Shown: positions 22,878 to 32,030 of the stretch, piece by piece
Position numbering within the stretch: position 1 is the first letter of the stretch
How the letters are laid out: every line of letters begins with the position of its first letter
Assembly: GCA_937901525.1 (NCBI GenBank)
Contig: CALDHX010000081.1
Coordinates: forward strand, 1-38,283
Origin: an uncultured Bacteroidales bacterium
GTDB lineage: Bacteria > Bacteroidota > Bacteroidia > Bacteroidales > P3
Direction of reading: 5' to 3'
DNA length: 38,283 nt
Notes under the pieces: generated by a model
Told to the model about the DNA's origin: nothing
Seen by the model: the letters and a program-made list of their open reading frames with translations, nothing else
Databases searched by the model: none
Translations under genes and position numbers: made by a program

Positions 22878-23412
22878 ACAGCCAATAGCCCAAACTTATC
22901 AAAAAGACTGATTTTCCGTCAAATACGTTCTTTAATTGAGAGTTAAAAAATTGATAATCGTAACCAAAACGAAGTAGAACTTTTCTTCCAAACTCAACTC
23001 CTGCCATTGCAGAAAAGCTCCAAATATGAAAAGTATTCTTACTTATTCCATATTCGTATAAATCTTTCCACGAAAGAGCGTATGTTGCACCTAAACCAAG
23101 GAAACCTTTAAGAAAAGGTAAGCCTACTTTCCATTTTGCATAGATTGGCAACTTAAAGTTAGAGAAACGCTCAGTAAAGCTACCGTTTTGAATATGAAAA
23201 GCTTTGTTCTCATACATTAAATCTATCTCTGCCCCTATTCCAACTATTGGTAAAATAAATTCTGTCATAAGTCCTCCGTTCAAGGGCGCAGTTTCTAATA
23301 TTGATTCATTAGGAGAAAAACCTGCTATCACACCTGCACGAAAATTATCAAACTGTGCATTTGACAAAAAGGAAGCTATTATAAATAAAACTATAAAAAA
23401 GGCTTTTTTCAT
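22876..23412 (-). CDS. Small outer-membrane beta-barrel protein
   Basis: This 178-residue protein has a signal peptide (MKKAFFIVLFIIASFLSNAQ) and then alternating beta-strands: FRAGVIAGFSPNES, GIGAEIDLMYENKAF, YAKWKVGLPF, GLGATYALSW, WSFSAMAGVEFGRKVLLRFGYDYQF and FLISLGYWL. This is the pattern of a small 8-stranded barrel of the outer-membrane beta-barrel/PorT-like type, ending in a hydrophobic aromatic strand. It is the lone minus-strand gene between the GNAT gene (convergent) and the CHU_C gene (divergent, 32 bases). The function is unknown. Confidence 0.75.
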   Translation of the reverse strand: MKKAFFIVLFIIASFLSNAQFDNFRAGVIAGFSPNESILETAPLNGGLMTEFILPIVGIGAEIDLMYENKAFHIQNGSFTERFSNFKLPIYAKWKVGLPFLKGFLGLGATYALSWKDLYEYGISKNTFHIWSFSAMAGVEFGRKVLLRFGYDYQFFNSQLKNVFDGKSVFLISLGYWL

Positions 23413-23432
23413 ATCACATTAATTTTTTTTAT

Positions 23433-23440
23433 TACCTTTG
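23433..23440 (+). promoter_or_regulatory. -7 box (TACCTTTG) close to the CHU_C gene start
   Basis: TACCTTTG matches TAnnTTTG and ends only 4 bases before the ATG at 23445, which would give an almost leaderless transcript. No -33 TTTG is seen at the usual spacing. Confidence 0.45.
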
Positions 23441-23444
23441 TATT

Positions 23445-26400
23445 ATGAAAAACGCTTACATTTATATTTTATTGTTTATTTTTCCATTTCTAACTCAAAG
23501 TCAGACTTTAAGGTTTGAAGAAAACAAAGGGCAATGGGAAGAAAATATTTTCTTTAAAGCTCGTTTACAAAATGGAGCTTTATTTGTTGAAAAAGACGGA
23601 TTATTGTTTTATTTGAACGATGTAGAGAAACATCAAGAAAAAAAGACTAATTCAGCCCATGCTTTCAAAATAGAACTTCAAAATCCTTTGCAAGCAAATA
23701 TTAAAACAAAAGACCCACTATCTTCTTACTCTAACTTCTTTTTAGGAAAAGACCAATCAAAATGGGCAAATAAAGTAAACGGTTATCAAGAAGTGGTTTA
23801 TGAAAACATTTTCAAGGATATAGATTGGAGAGTTTATTCCATAGATTCACAGTTAAAGCACGAATTTATTCTAAAAGAAAATGCAAAAGTAGAAAACATT
23901 ATTTTAGAATATAAAGGTCTTGAAAGCATTAGATTAAGAAACGATGAACTGATTTTAGAAACTTGTTTAGGAGAAATAGTTGAACAAAAGCCTTACGCTT
24001 ATCAAATAATTGAAGGAAAAGAAGTAGCAATTGATGTGAAATTTATCTTGAAAGACAATCGTGTTTCCTATAAAATAGGAGACTATGACAAGACTCTGCC
24101 TTTGATTATTGACCCTGCTCTTATTTTTTCAACCTATTCTGGTAGCACAGCCGACAATTGGGGTTTTACTTCCACATACGATGCTTTTGGAAACTTGTAT
24201 TCGGGAAGTATTGTTGACAATATTGGTTATCCAACTACGCTTGGGGCTTTTGTAGATACGTATGCTGCCGGTTGGGATTGTGCTATTAGCAAATTTTCGC
24301 AAGATGGCAGTCAATTATTATTCTCTACTTATTACGGAGGCGACCAAAGTGAAATGCCACATAGTATGATTGTTAATCAATACAATGAATTAGTTATTAT
24401 GGGGACTACTGGTAGTTATAATTTTCCTACAACTCCATACGCTTTTTCGGAAAGTTTTTCTACCGGTTCTGCCATTACATACGATGGAACAGTGATTTTT
24501 CCTTTTGGAGTAGATATTTATGTTAGTCGTTTCTCAGATGATGGCACTGCTTTGCCGGCTTCTACTTACGTTGGTGGAACAAATAATGACGGATTAAACT
24601 ATCGCGAAATTTATAACGCAAGTCAAATGATTGCTTACTTGGGTAATGATTCTCTTTACGCAAATTATGGAGATGGAGCAAGGGGGGAATTGATTACTGA
24701 CGAGCAAAATAATATTTATGTAGGAACAACTACTTTTTCTAATGACTTTCCTGTAACTCAAAACGCTTTTCAAACTACTTTTGGTGGGAAACAAGAAGGT
24801 GTTGTCTTTAAGTTAGATTACGCTTTACAAACAATGATTTTTTCTTCTTTTATTGGAGGAGAAGAAGATGATGCTGTATTTTCTATTGATGTTGATACCT
24901 CTTATAATCTTTATGTAACAGGCGGTACAATCTCTAATAATTTTCCAATAACTAATAATGCTTTCGACACTGTCTTTGATGGAGGGGCTACAGATGGCTT
25001 TTTAGCTTTGGTTTCCTATAACGGAGAGGAATTACTCGCTTCAACATTTTTCGGTTCTAATAGATTTGATTTATCTTATTTTGTAAGATGTGATAGAAAT
25101 GGTTATCCTCATATTTTTGGTCAAACAAAAGCTGAGGGTAGTGATTTGATTTTTAATGCAAACTACAATATTCCAAATAGTGGTCAATTTATTGCAAAAT
25201 TTGAACCTGATTTAAATTCTCTTGTATGGAGTACTGTTTTTGGAACAGGTAATAATCAAATAAATATTTCCCCAACAAGTTTTGCAGTTGATGTATGTGG
25301 AAGAATTTATGCGGCAGGTTGGGGACGTTTGTTTAAGTATATAGTGCCAAGTACAACACAAATCTTTGGAACTAAAAATATGCAGATTACAAATGATGCA
25401 TATCAATCTACAACCGATGGACAAGATTTCTATATTATGTCTTTATCTCACGATGCTTCTTTATTAGATTATGCTACTTTCTTTGGAGAATTTAACAATT
25501 CTGCAACATACGGCAATGATCACGTTGATGGAGGTACTTCTCGTTATGATAAATATAGCAATCTCTATCAAGTTGTGTGTGCTTCTTGCAATGGAAGTCA
25601 AAATTTCCCTATTACTCTAAATGCTTGGAGCGATTCTAATCATGCAAGCAATTGTAATATGGCTGCATATAAGTTTCAAATTCACGATGACTTTGCAGTA
25701 GCAGATTTTACTATGCCTGCTTATATTTGTTTTCCCGATACTGTAAATTTTGTCAATATTGGACGTGGCGATAGCTTCCTTTGGGATTTTGGTGACGGGA
25801 CTTTATCTTCCCTACCTTCTCCTTCTCACTATTATAATCAACCAGGAATATACGATGTTAAGTTAATTGCATATAAAAACTATGGCTGTATTGCAGCAGA
25901 CACTATTACAAAACAAATTATCCTACTTGATTCTAACACAGATACGCTTCCAACACTGCAAGCTTGCAATGGGGATTTGATTCAAATAGGAATACAACCT
26001 TATCTGCAAGATAGCGTAAGTTTTCAGTGGATTCCAAGCGATGGATTGACTAATCCTAATGCACCAAACCCTTACGCTCTTGTTTCAGGTAATGCAACTT
26101 ATCGTTTAGTTATTGAAACTTCTACTTGTAATGATACTTTAATTCAACAAATCATTACAAGTCCAATTGATAATATTAATTTAATAACTCAAAATGTTTC
26201 TTGTCCACAAGAAAGTGATGGTTTTGCTTTGGTTGATAGTCCTTATCAAGGAATGATTGTTGATTATAATTGGAGTAATGGGCAAAATGGTGTTGATTCT
26301 ATTGGAGGATTGATTGCAGACAATTATTGGGTTGAGATAACTGATAGTTTTGGTTGTAAGATTCAAGAAAATTTCACAATAAGTACAATGTCTCAACTAA

Positions 26401-27374
26401 GTGTTAGTATTTCTATTGATACAAACGTGTGTGGAAATACTTGTAATGGGCAAATTCATCTTTCAGCTCAAAATGGAGTAGAACCTTATAATATATCTTG
26501 GACAGATTCCTCTCTTCAAGGTTTTGATTTAGTAAATTTATGTGATGGAGAGTATATTTTTACAATGCAAGATGCACAAGGCTGTCAAGTAAGTGATACT
26601 ATTTGGCTTGAAAGTTTATATAACATTACAACTTCCATTACAAAAACTGATAATAATTGCCAAGAAGGCTGTGGAGCAACAGCACAAGTTCATGTAAGTG
26701 ATGGTTTACTTCCTTATTCTTACTCTTGGTCAAATGGAGAAACAAATTTTTCAATAGAAGACCTATGTTGTGGAACATATTATGTGGATATAACAGATGC
26801 TAATCAATGTACTGCAAGAGATACGGTAGAAATAAGTTATGTAAATGTTTTATCTGAGGTTGAAATCTCTGCAAGTCGTTCAAGAGCTTTTGATGGAGAG
26901 GAAATTACTCTTAGTGTTGATTATATTCCTAATATGTATTGTTATTGGACTCCAAGCGAAAATTTATCTTCTCCTCTTTCTTTTACTACTAATGCAATAG
27001 TGTATGAGTCGGGTTTTTATTTTGTAACAGTAACTGATAATCATGGTTGCGAGGTTAAGGATAGTATTTTTATAGAGGTTGATGTAGTGAATTGCGAACG
27101 TCCAAATATTTATGTACCTAATGTATTTACGCCTAATAATGATGGAAAAAATGATGTTGTTTTTGTAAAAGGTGAATGGATTGAAAGTTTTGAATTTGAA
27201 ATTTTTGATCGTTGGGGAGAAAGTGTTTTCTTTACCGATAAATTATCAGAAGGCTGGGACGGAACTTTTAATGGAAAACTTTGTGATGCAGCAGTTTATT
27301 TTTATAGACTTATAGTTCATTGTGCCGGTGGCAAGAAATTTGTTGAAGGTGGTGATATTACTTTAATAAGGTAA
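23445..27374 (+). CDS. Large SBBP/PKD/SprB-repeat protein with T9SS type B (CHU_C) domain
   Basis: This is a 1309-residue exported protein. After a signal peptide (to about SQS) comes a domain starting LRFEENKGQWEENIFFKARLQNGALFVE (about residues 25-225), often found before SBBP beta-propellers. The middle region repeats motifs of the type YSTYYGG...Y(V)TGxTxSxxFP (residues 230-750), a beta-propeller. A PKD domain with FLWDFGDGT lies near residues 755-815. SprB-like repeats (e.g. GLLPYSYSWSNGETNFSIEDLCCGTYYVDITD) lie near 905-1130. The CHU_C/gliding-motility-associated domain (IYVPNVFTPNNDGKNDVVFV...FDRWGESVF...GWDGTFNG) occupies about 1215-1309. It should be exported by T9SS and act as an adhesin-like or glycan-binding surface protein (inference). 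Confidence 0.92.
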   Translation: MKNAYIYILLFIFPFLTQSQTLRFEENKGQWEENIFFKARLQNGALFVEKDGLLFYLNDVEKHQEKKTNSAHAFKIELQNPLQANIKTKDPLSSYSNFFLGKDQSKWANKVNGYQEVVYENIFKDIDWRVYSIDSQLKHEFILKENAKVENIILEYKGLESIRLRNDELILETCLGEIVEQKPYAYQIIEGKEVAIDVKFILKDNRVSYKIGDYDKTLPLIIDPALIFSTYSGSTADNWGFTSTYDAFGNLYSGSIVDNIGYPTTLGAFVDTYAAGWDCAISKFSQDGSQLLFSTYYGGDQSEMPHSMIVNQYNELVIMGTTGSYNFPTTPYAFSESFSTGSAITYDGTVIFPFGVDIYVSRFSDDGTALPASTYVGGTNNDGLNYREIYNASQMIAYLGNDSLYANYGDGARGELITDEQNNIYVGTTTFSNDFPVTQNAFQTTFGGKQEGVVFKLDYALQTMIFSSFIGGEEDDAVFSIDVDTSYNLYVTGGTISNNFPITNNAFDTVFDGGATDGFLALVSYNGEELLASTFFGSNRFDLSYFVRCDRNGYPHIFGQTKAEGSDLIFNANYNIPNSGQFIAKFEPDLNSLVWSTVFGTGNNQINISPTSFAVDVCGRIYAAGWGRLFKYIVPSTTQIFGTKNMQITNDAYQSTTDGQDFYIMSLSHDASLLDYATFFGEFNNSATYGNDHVDGGTSRYDKYSNLYQVVCASCNGSQNFPITLNAWSDSNHASNCNMAAYKFQIHDDFAVADFTMPAYICFPDTVNFVNIGRGDSFLWDFGDGTLSSLPSPSHYYNQPGIYDVKLIAYKNYGCIAADTITKQIILLDSNTDTLPTLQACNGDLIQIGIQPYLQDSVSFQWIPSDGLTNPNAPNPYALVSGNATYRLVIETSTCNDTLIQQIITSPIDNINLITQNVSCPQESDGFALVDSPYQGMIVDYNWSNGQNGVDSIGGLIADNYWVEITDSFGCKIQENFTISTMSQLSVSISIDTNVCGNTCNGQIHLSAQNGVEPYNISWTDSSLQGFDLVNLCDGEYIFTMQDAQGCQVSDTIWLESLYNITTSITKTDNNCQEGCGATAQVHVSDGLLPYSYSWSNGETNFSIEDLCCGTYYVDITDANQCTARDTVEISYVNVLSEVEISASRSRAFDGEEITLSVDYIPNMYCYWTPSENLSSPLSFTTNAIVYESGFYFVTVTDNHGCEVKDSIFIEVDVVNCERPNIYVPNVFTPNNDGKNDVVFVKGEWIESFEFEIFDRWGESVFFTDKLSEGWDGTFNGKLCDAAVYFYRLIVHCAGGKKFVEGGDITLIR

Positions 27375-27377
27375 GAT

Positions 27378-28007
27378 ATGGCAAAAAAAAATAAATATTA
27401 CGTTGTTTGGATTGGAAAGAAAACTGGGGTTTTTGATTCTTGGAAAGAGTGCGAAGAAAGTGTTAAAGGTTTTGAAGGTGCAAAATACAAATCATTTGAT
27501 AGTTTGACTTCTGCACAAGAGGCATTTAATGATAACCCTGATAAGTTTATTTCAAAAAACAAAAAAACAAAACCTGTTTTACAAACACTCTTAACTGCTA
27601 ATCTTCCTATTTATGAAAGCATTTCAACAGATGCTGCATGTAGTGGTAATCCCGGAGTGATGGAATATAGAGGTGTTTACACAAAAAATGGAGATACGCT
27701 TTTTTATTATAAACATAAACGTGGAACTAATAATATTGGAGAATTTCTTGGTATAGTTCACGGGCTTTCTTATTTAAAAAAACACAATCTTCCTCACCCT
27801 CTTTACACCGATAGCAAAACTGCAATTGCTTGGGTTAAGCAAAAAAAATGTAAAACAAAATTAACGCCCGATGAAAGCAACAAAGATTTGTTTGACTATA
27901 TTCATCGAGCGGAACAATGGTTAGAAAGTAATTCTTATTCTACTGAAATCCTTAAATGGGATACAGAATCCTGGGGAGAAATTCCTGCTGATTTCGGAAG
28001 AAAATAA
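27378..28007 (+). CDS. rnhA: Ribonuclease H with N-terminal viroplasmin-like domain
   Basis: This 209-residue protein degrades the RNA strand of RNA-DNA hybrids. The N-terminal segment KYYVVWIGKKTGVFDSWKECEESVKGFEGAKYKSF is the Cauli_VI/viroplasmin-type hybrid-binding domain (residues 5-50). The RNase H domain follows, with catalytic carboxylates Asp85 (STDAACSGNPG), Glu122 (NNIGEFLG), Asp145 (YTDSKTAI) and Asp205 (IPADFGRK). All four are present. It starts 3 bases after the CHU_C gene and ends 1 base before the convergent gene at 28009, so it is co-transcribed with the large surface protein. Confidence 0.93.
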   Translation: MAKKNKYYVVWIGKKTGVFDSWKECEESVKGFEGAKYKSFDSLTSAQEAFNDNPDKFISKNKKTKPVLQTLLTANLPIYESISTDAACSGNPGVMEYRGVYTKNGDTLFYYKHKRGTNNIGEFLGIVHGLSYLKKHNLPHPLYTDSKTAIAWVKQKKCKTKLTPDESNKDLFDYIHRAEQWLESNSYSTEILKWDTESWGEIPADFGRK

Positions 28008-28008
28008 A

Positions 28009-28833
28009 CTATTCCTCTATTGGTAGTTCTTCAAAATAATCTGTGTTATACAACGAGTATTTTATTTTCTTATCCTCTCCTATTGAATAGAAATATTTAT
28101 GCGTTCCTTTTGTTCTTTCTTTCACGTATTTATTCATTAAGAAATTATACATATATCTTGCAGTCATTCGTGCTGTTTGATCTGCAAGTAAATATGCGTC
28201 ATTAGGATTTAAAAGCGAAAGTTCAAAATCAGCATACTTCTTTCCTTCAACATCTTCTGTGAATCCTGTAAATTCATCTGTTATTTCATGACTGATAAAT
28301 AATAATTTTCTACTTGTTGTATCAGAAAAATTGTACTCTAACCACACATTCATTCTTAAACCTGTAAGGGTTTTATAATAAACAGTGCTATCGGTATAAT
28401 ATTTTCCTGTCAGACTATCAATAACTGTAAATTCTTCTAATTCAATTTGCGAAACATTCACCGTATTAAAGCGTCCTGTTATCTTACTTACTAAATATTC
28501 TTGACGATAAATAGTAAATCCGTAACGTCTTAGCTCTTTTACAAAACTTTTATTATAGATATTTAAAATTTCTTCTTGATTTACTTTATCTATAATTTTT
28601 GTATATTTTTTTTGTAGTTCCGATTTTGTTTCTTTATCCAAAGCATCAAAACCAATCATTCTATTTATATTATCATTAACTAAGCTAATTCTATCGTCAA
28701 AAGTAATATAAATAAGCTCGTTTTTAGATGTTGTTTCTTGATTTTTCAAAAAACTTTTTACTATCTCTTGTGCTTGCAAATTTTTTGCAAAGAAAAGAGA
28801 AATTATTCCTAAGAAAAAAATTATTTTTTTCAT
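28009..28833 (-). CDS. Exported protein of unknown function
   Basis: This 274-residue protein has a signal peptide (MKKIIFFLGIISLFFAKNLQAQ) and a mixed alpha/beta mature domain with no family I recognise. Notable stretches are NELIYITFDDRISLVNDNINRMIGFDALDK, FTVIDSLTGKYYTDSTVYYKTLTGLRMNVWLEYNF and a C-terminal ANKYV-type helix. No lipobox, T9SS domain or membrane helix is visible beyond the signal. It lies 24 bases after parC and is the last gene of the TPM-LemA-parC run. It ends one base from the convergent rnhA stop with no hairpin between. A periplasmic role is likely from the signal peptide. Confidence 0.8.
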   Translation of the reverse strand: MKKIIFFLGIISLFFAKNLQAQEIVKSFLKNQETTSKNELIYITFDDRISLVNDNINRMIGFDALDKETKSELQKKYTKIIDKVNQEEILNIYNKSFVKELRRYGFTIYRQEYLVSKITGRFNTVNVSQIELEEFTVIDSLTGKYYTDSTVYYKTLTGLRMNVWLEYNFSDTTSRKLLFISHEITDEFTGFTEDVEGKKYADFELSLLNPNDAYLLADQTARMTARYMYNFLMNKYVKERTKGTHKYFYSIGEDKKIKYSLYNTDYFEELPIEE

Positions 28834-28857
28834 ACTTTTTTATTTTTTAATCATGCT

Positions 28858-31383
28858 TTAAAACAAAGAACCTTGCACTGTGTCTTTGTCATTTAACTCT
28901 ATATTAATTTCTTCTAAATCTTCTTCGATTTCCTCTTCTACTTCCTCGATATATTCCAATGGTTCTAAAAATTCTATTGCGATGTTTGCGTCTTTTTCTA
29001 TACGTTTTCCTTTTGCTCTATACTTTTTTAAATCCTCCAAACTCGCAACTTCTAATTCTTTATCACCTATTTTAACCATAGGAAGCCAATCATAGCTAAG
29101 TTTTAATAATTTTGCTCCTTCTTGTTCTTCAAATATATCTACTTTCTTATTGCTTAATTCTGGAATAAAACGTTTTAAGTAAAGGCTATTCGTAGTTTTC
29201 TCAGCATAGAATACTGATAAAGGTTTTTCTTTTACTAACTTTTCTATAAGAATTAAGTCATCATCAAAGTGTAAAGACAAATCATAACCCGTTATTCTAT
29301 AAGCTCCCGAAGAATAGAAGGTCAAAATCTTGTCATCTTTGCTAAATTCGCCTAAATATGTTCCGTTTCCATCAGCATTTAACCTTTTTATAGAAGCGTC
29401 AAACCATATTTTTCTTGCACTAAGAGTAGAAATACCTTCTGTTTTCTTGGTAACAGAAGTTATTATTCTTGACGAAAGTGTATTACCTTTTGAAGTTCTT
29501 GATTTAATTGCAAGAGTTGCAAAATCATATTCCATTTTATTTGTTCGCATTCTAAGAGCTGGTTTAAGATTTATATTAACCTTTTCAGCCTCTCCATTAG
29601 AATTCACGCTCAAATAAACAATCTTTGAACCTTTTGTTCCTTGCGTCAAATCATATTCTTTACCTCTAATAATAGATGAAATATTAAATCTCTTAACATA
29701 AAACTTACCAAAAGCGCCGTCTTGATAAATCATATTATAGATTGTTCTTTCATCATTTTTTCTAAACACAGCAACATGAATAAGTTTCTTTCCAAGATAT
29801 TCTTTCTCTTGAACTTTCTTTACAACAAAGGTTCCGTCTTTTCTTATCGCAATTACATCATCTAAATTAGAGCAATCCTCAACATACTCATCACCTTTGA
29901 GTTTATATCCAACAAATCCCTCTGCATAATTGCAATAAAGCTTTTCATTTGCTACTGCAACATTTGCCTCTTGTATGTAATCAAAAGAACGAATCTCGGT
30001 TTTTCTTTCTCTTTCTTTGCCGTATTTATTTTTAATTCTTTCAAAATAAGCAATAGCGTAAGGAATAAGATTATCTAAATCGTGTTGCACAGCCTTAATA
30101 TCATCTTCTATTGCAAGAAGTGTATCATCTGCCTTGTCGCTATTATATTTTGAAATTCTATCTATTGGAATTTTTCTTAATCTATGTATGTCATCTATCG
30201 TAATAGGACGAAGTAGATTCTTAACAAAAGGTTTCAATCCCTTATCTATTTCAGAATCTATTTCCTCATCGCTCTTACATTTTTCCATTCTCTTATAAAC
30301 ACCCTCTTTTATGAAGATTTTCTCCAACGAAATCCAATTCCATTTTTCGTTTAGTTCACCTAATTCTATTTCAAGCTCTCTTTTGAGAAGGTTTACTGTG
30401 TTTTGAGTTGATACCTTTAAGATTTCGGAAACCGAAGCAAAGCGTGGTTTTTCATTTTCTATCACACAAGAGTTTGGAGATAGGCTAATCTCACAATCAG
30501 TGAAAGCATAAAGTGCGTCAATTGTTTGATCGGGAGAAGTATCGTTTGGAAGAGTTATTCTAATCTCTACTTCGCTTGCAGTGTTATTATCAATCTTTTT
30601 GATTTTTAATTGATTCTTATCACAAGCCTTTACAATAGAATCGATAAGTGAATCAGCCGTTACCGTAAAAGGTACTTCCGTAATAACAAGTGTTTTATTA
30701 TCTACTTGTTTTATACGAGCCCTTACTCTCAAACGACCTCCCTGCAATCCATCGTTATATTTTTCCACATCCATCAAGCCACCTGTTGGAAAATCTGGAT
30801 AAATCGCAAAATCCTCTCCTTTAAGTATAGCAATAGAAGCATCAATCAATTCATTAAAGTTATGAGGCAATATCTTACAAGCAAGACCTACCGCAATACC
30901 TTCTGCTCCTTGTGCAAGCAATAAAGGAAACTTCACCGGCAATGTATCAGGTTCTTTATTTCTTCCGTCATAACTTGGATGCCAACTTGTAGTTTTTGGA
31001 TTAAACACAACTTCCAAAGCAAATTTTGAAAGTCTTGCCTCAATATAACGCGGAGCTGCTGCTCCATCTCCTGTGAGAATATTTCCCCAGTTACCTTGAC
31101 AATCTATCAAAAGGTCTTTTTGTCCCATTGTAACTAAGGCTCCCGCAATTGAAGAATCACCATGCGGGTGATATTTCATAGTATTCCCAACTATATTAGC
31201 GACTTTGTTGTATCTTCCATCATCAAGTTCCTTCATAGAATGAAGAATACGTCTTTGAACAGGCTTTAAACCATCGTTAATATGAGGAACGGCTCTTTCT
31301 AATATTACATAAGAGGCATAATCCAAGAACCAATCTTGAAACATTCCTCTTATAGAGGTTATTTTGTGAGTATTTTCTTCCAT
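28858..31383 (-). CDS. parC: DNA topoisomerase IV subunit A
   Basis: This 841-residue subunit cuts and reseals DNA to decatenate chromosomes. The winged-helix core IRGMFQDWFLDYASYVILERAVPHINDGLKPVQRR and the catalytic tyrosine in AAAPRYIEARL (Tyr113) are clear, as is the C-terminal beta-propeller region. It is more like Bacteroides ParC than GyrA in length and start. In the quinolone-target loop, YHPHGDSSIAGALV, the position equivalent to E. coli ParC Glu84 is Gly81, whereas Bacteroides homologues usually carry Asp there (HPHGDASIGDAL, from memory). The effect on drug binding is inference. It follows LemA by 18 bases. Confidence 0.94.
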   Translation of the reverse strand: MEENTHKITSIRGMFQDWFLDYASYVILERAVPHINDGLKPVQRRILHSMKELDDGRYNKVANIVGNTMKYHPHGDSSIAGALVTMGQKDLLIDCQGNWGNILTGDGAAAPRYIEARLSKFALEVVFNPKTTSWHPSYDGRNKEPDTLPVKFPLLLAQGAEGIAVGLACKILPHNFNELIDASIAILKGEDFAIYPDFPTGGLMDVEKYNDGLQGGRLRVRARIKQVDNKTLVITEVPFTVTADSLIDSIVKACDKNQLKIKKIDNNTASEVEIRITLPNDTSPDQTIDALYAFTDCEISLSPNSCVIENEKPRFASVSEILKVSTQNTVNLLKRELEIELGELNEKWNWISLEKIFIKEGVYKRMEKCKSDEEIDSEIDKGLKPFVKNLLRPITIDDIHRLRKIPIDRISKYNSDKADDTLLAIEDDIKAVQHDLDNLIPYAIAYFERIKNKYGKERERKTEIRSFDYIQEANVAVANEKLYCNYAEGFVGYKLKGDEYVEDCSNLDDVIAIRKDGTFVVKKVQEKEYLGKKLIHVAVFRKNDERTIYNMIYQDGAFGKFYVKRFNISSIIRGKEYDLTQGTKGSKIVYLSVNSNGEAEKVNINLKPALRMRTNKMEYDFATLAIKSRTSKGNTLSSRIITSVTKKTEGISTLSARKIWFDASIKRLNADGNGTYLGEFSKDDKILTFYSSGAYRITGYDLSLHFDDDLILIEKLVKEKPLSVFYAEKTTNSLYLKRFIPELSNKKVDIFEEQEGAKLLKLSYDWLPMVKIGDKELEVASLEDLKKYRAKGKRIEKDANIAIEFLEPLEYIEEVEEEIEEDLEEINIELNDKDTVQGSLF

Positions 31384-31401
31384 TTTTTAAAGAAAAGATA
31401 T

Positions 31402-31992
31402 TTAAAATTCTACTTTTGGTGCATTTTCTGCTCCCGATTGAGCCTCAAAATAAGGTTTCTTATCAAATCCAAACATAGAAGCAAAAATGCTATTTGGGAA
31501 TCGTCTTACGCTTGTGTTATATTCGTTTACAACATCGGAATAACGTTGTCTTTCAACTGCAATTCTATTTTCTGTTCCTTCAAGTTGCGATTGTAATTCC
31601 AAGAAATTTTGATTTGCTTTCAAGTCTGGATATTTCTCAACCACTATATTCAATCCTCTAATTGCAGAAGAAAGATTTTCTTGGCTTTGTTGAAAGCTAT
31701 TTAATTGCTCTTGCGTCATATTTTCTGCATCTATTTTCACTTGCGATGCTTGATTTCTTGCCTCAATTACCTTTAATAAAGTAGCCTCTTCGTGAGAAGC
31801 ATAACCCTTTACTGTGTTTACCAAGTTTGGAATCAAATCCATTCTTCTTTGATATTGACTTTCTACCTTTGACCATTGCTTTGAGCAAGCCTCATCTTTG
31901 ACAACTAAACCATTATACGCCTTTACAGCCCACGCAATTAGTATTACAACTATTGCTAAAACAATAATAATTGGAATAAACTTTTTCTTCAT
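31402..31992 (-). CDS. lemA: LemA family membrane protein
   Basis: This 196-residue protein has an N-terminal membrane helix (IPIIIVLAIVVILIAWAVKAYN) and a helical domain with the family pattern NGLVVKDEACSKQWSKVESQYQRRMDLIPNLVNTVKGYASHEEATLLKVIEAR, typical of LemA. LemA proteins are coiled, inner-membrane-anchored and of unclear role, and are usually found beside a TPM-domain gene, as here (38-base gap upstream). The last residues, KPYFEAQSGAENAPKVEF, match the family's C-terminus. Confidence 0.93.
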   Translation of the reverse strand: MKKKFIPIIIVLAIVVILIAWAVKAYNGLVVKDEACSKQWSKVESQYQRRMDLIPNLVNTVKGYASHEEATLLKVIEARNQASQVKIDAENMTQEQLNSFQQSQENLSSAIRGLNIVVEKYPDLKANQNFLELQSQLEGTENRIAVERQRYSDVVNEYNTSVRRFPNSIFASMFGFDKKPYFEAQSGAENAPKVEF

Positions 31993-32030
31993 ATCTTCTA
32001 TTCTTTATTTTAATTCAACATTTCTTTCTT

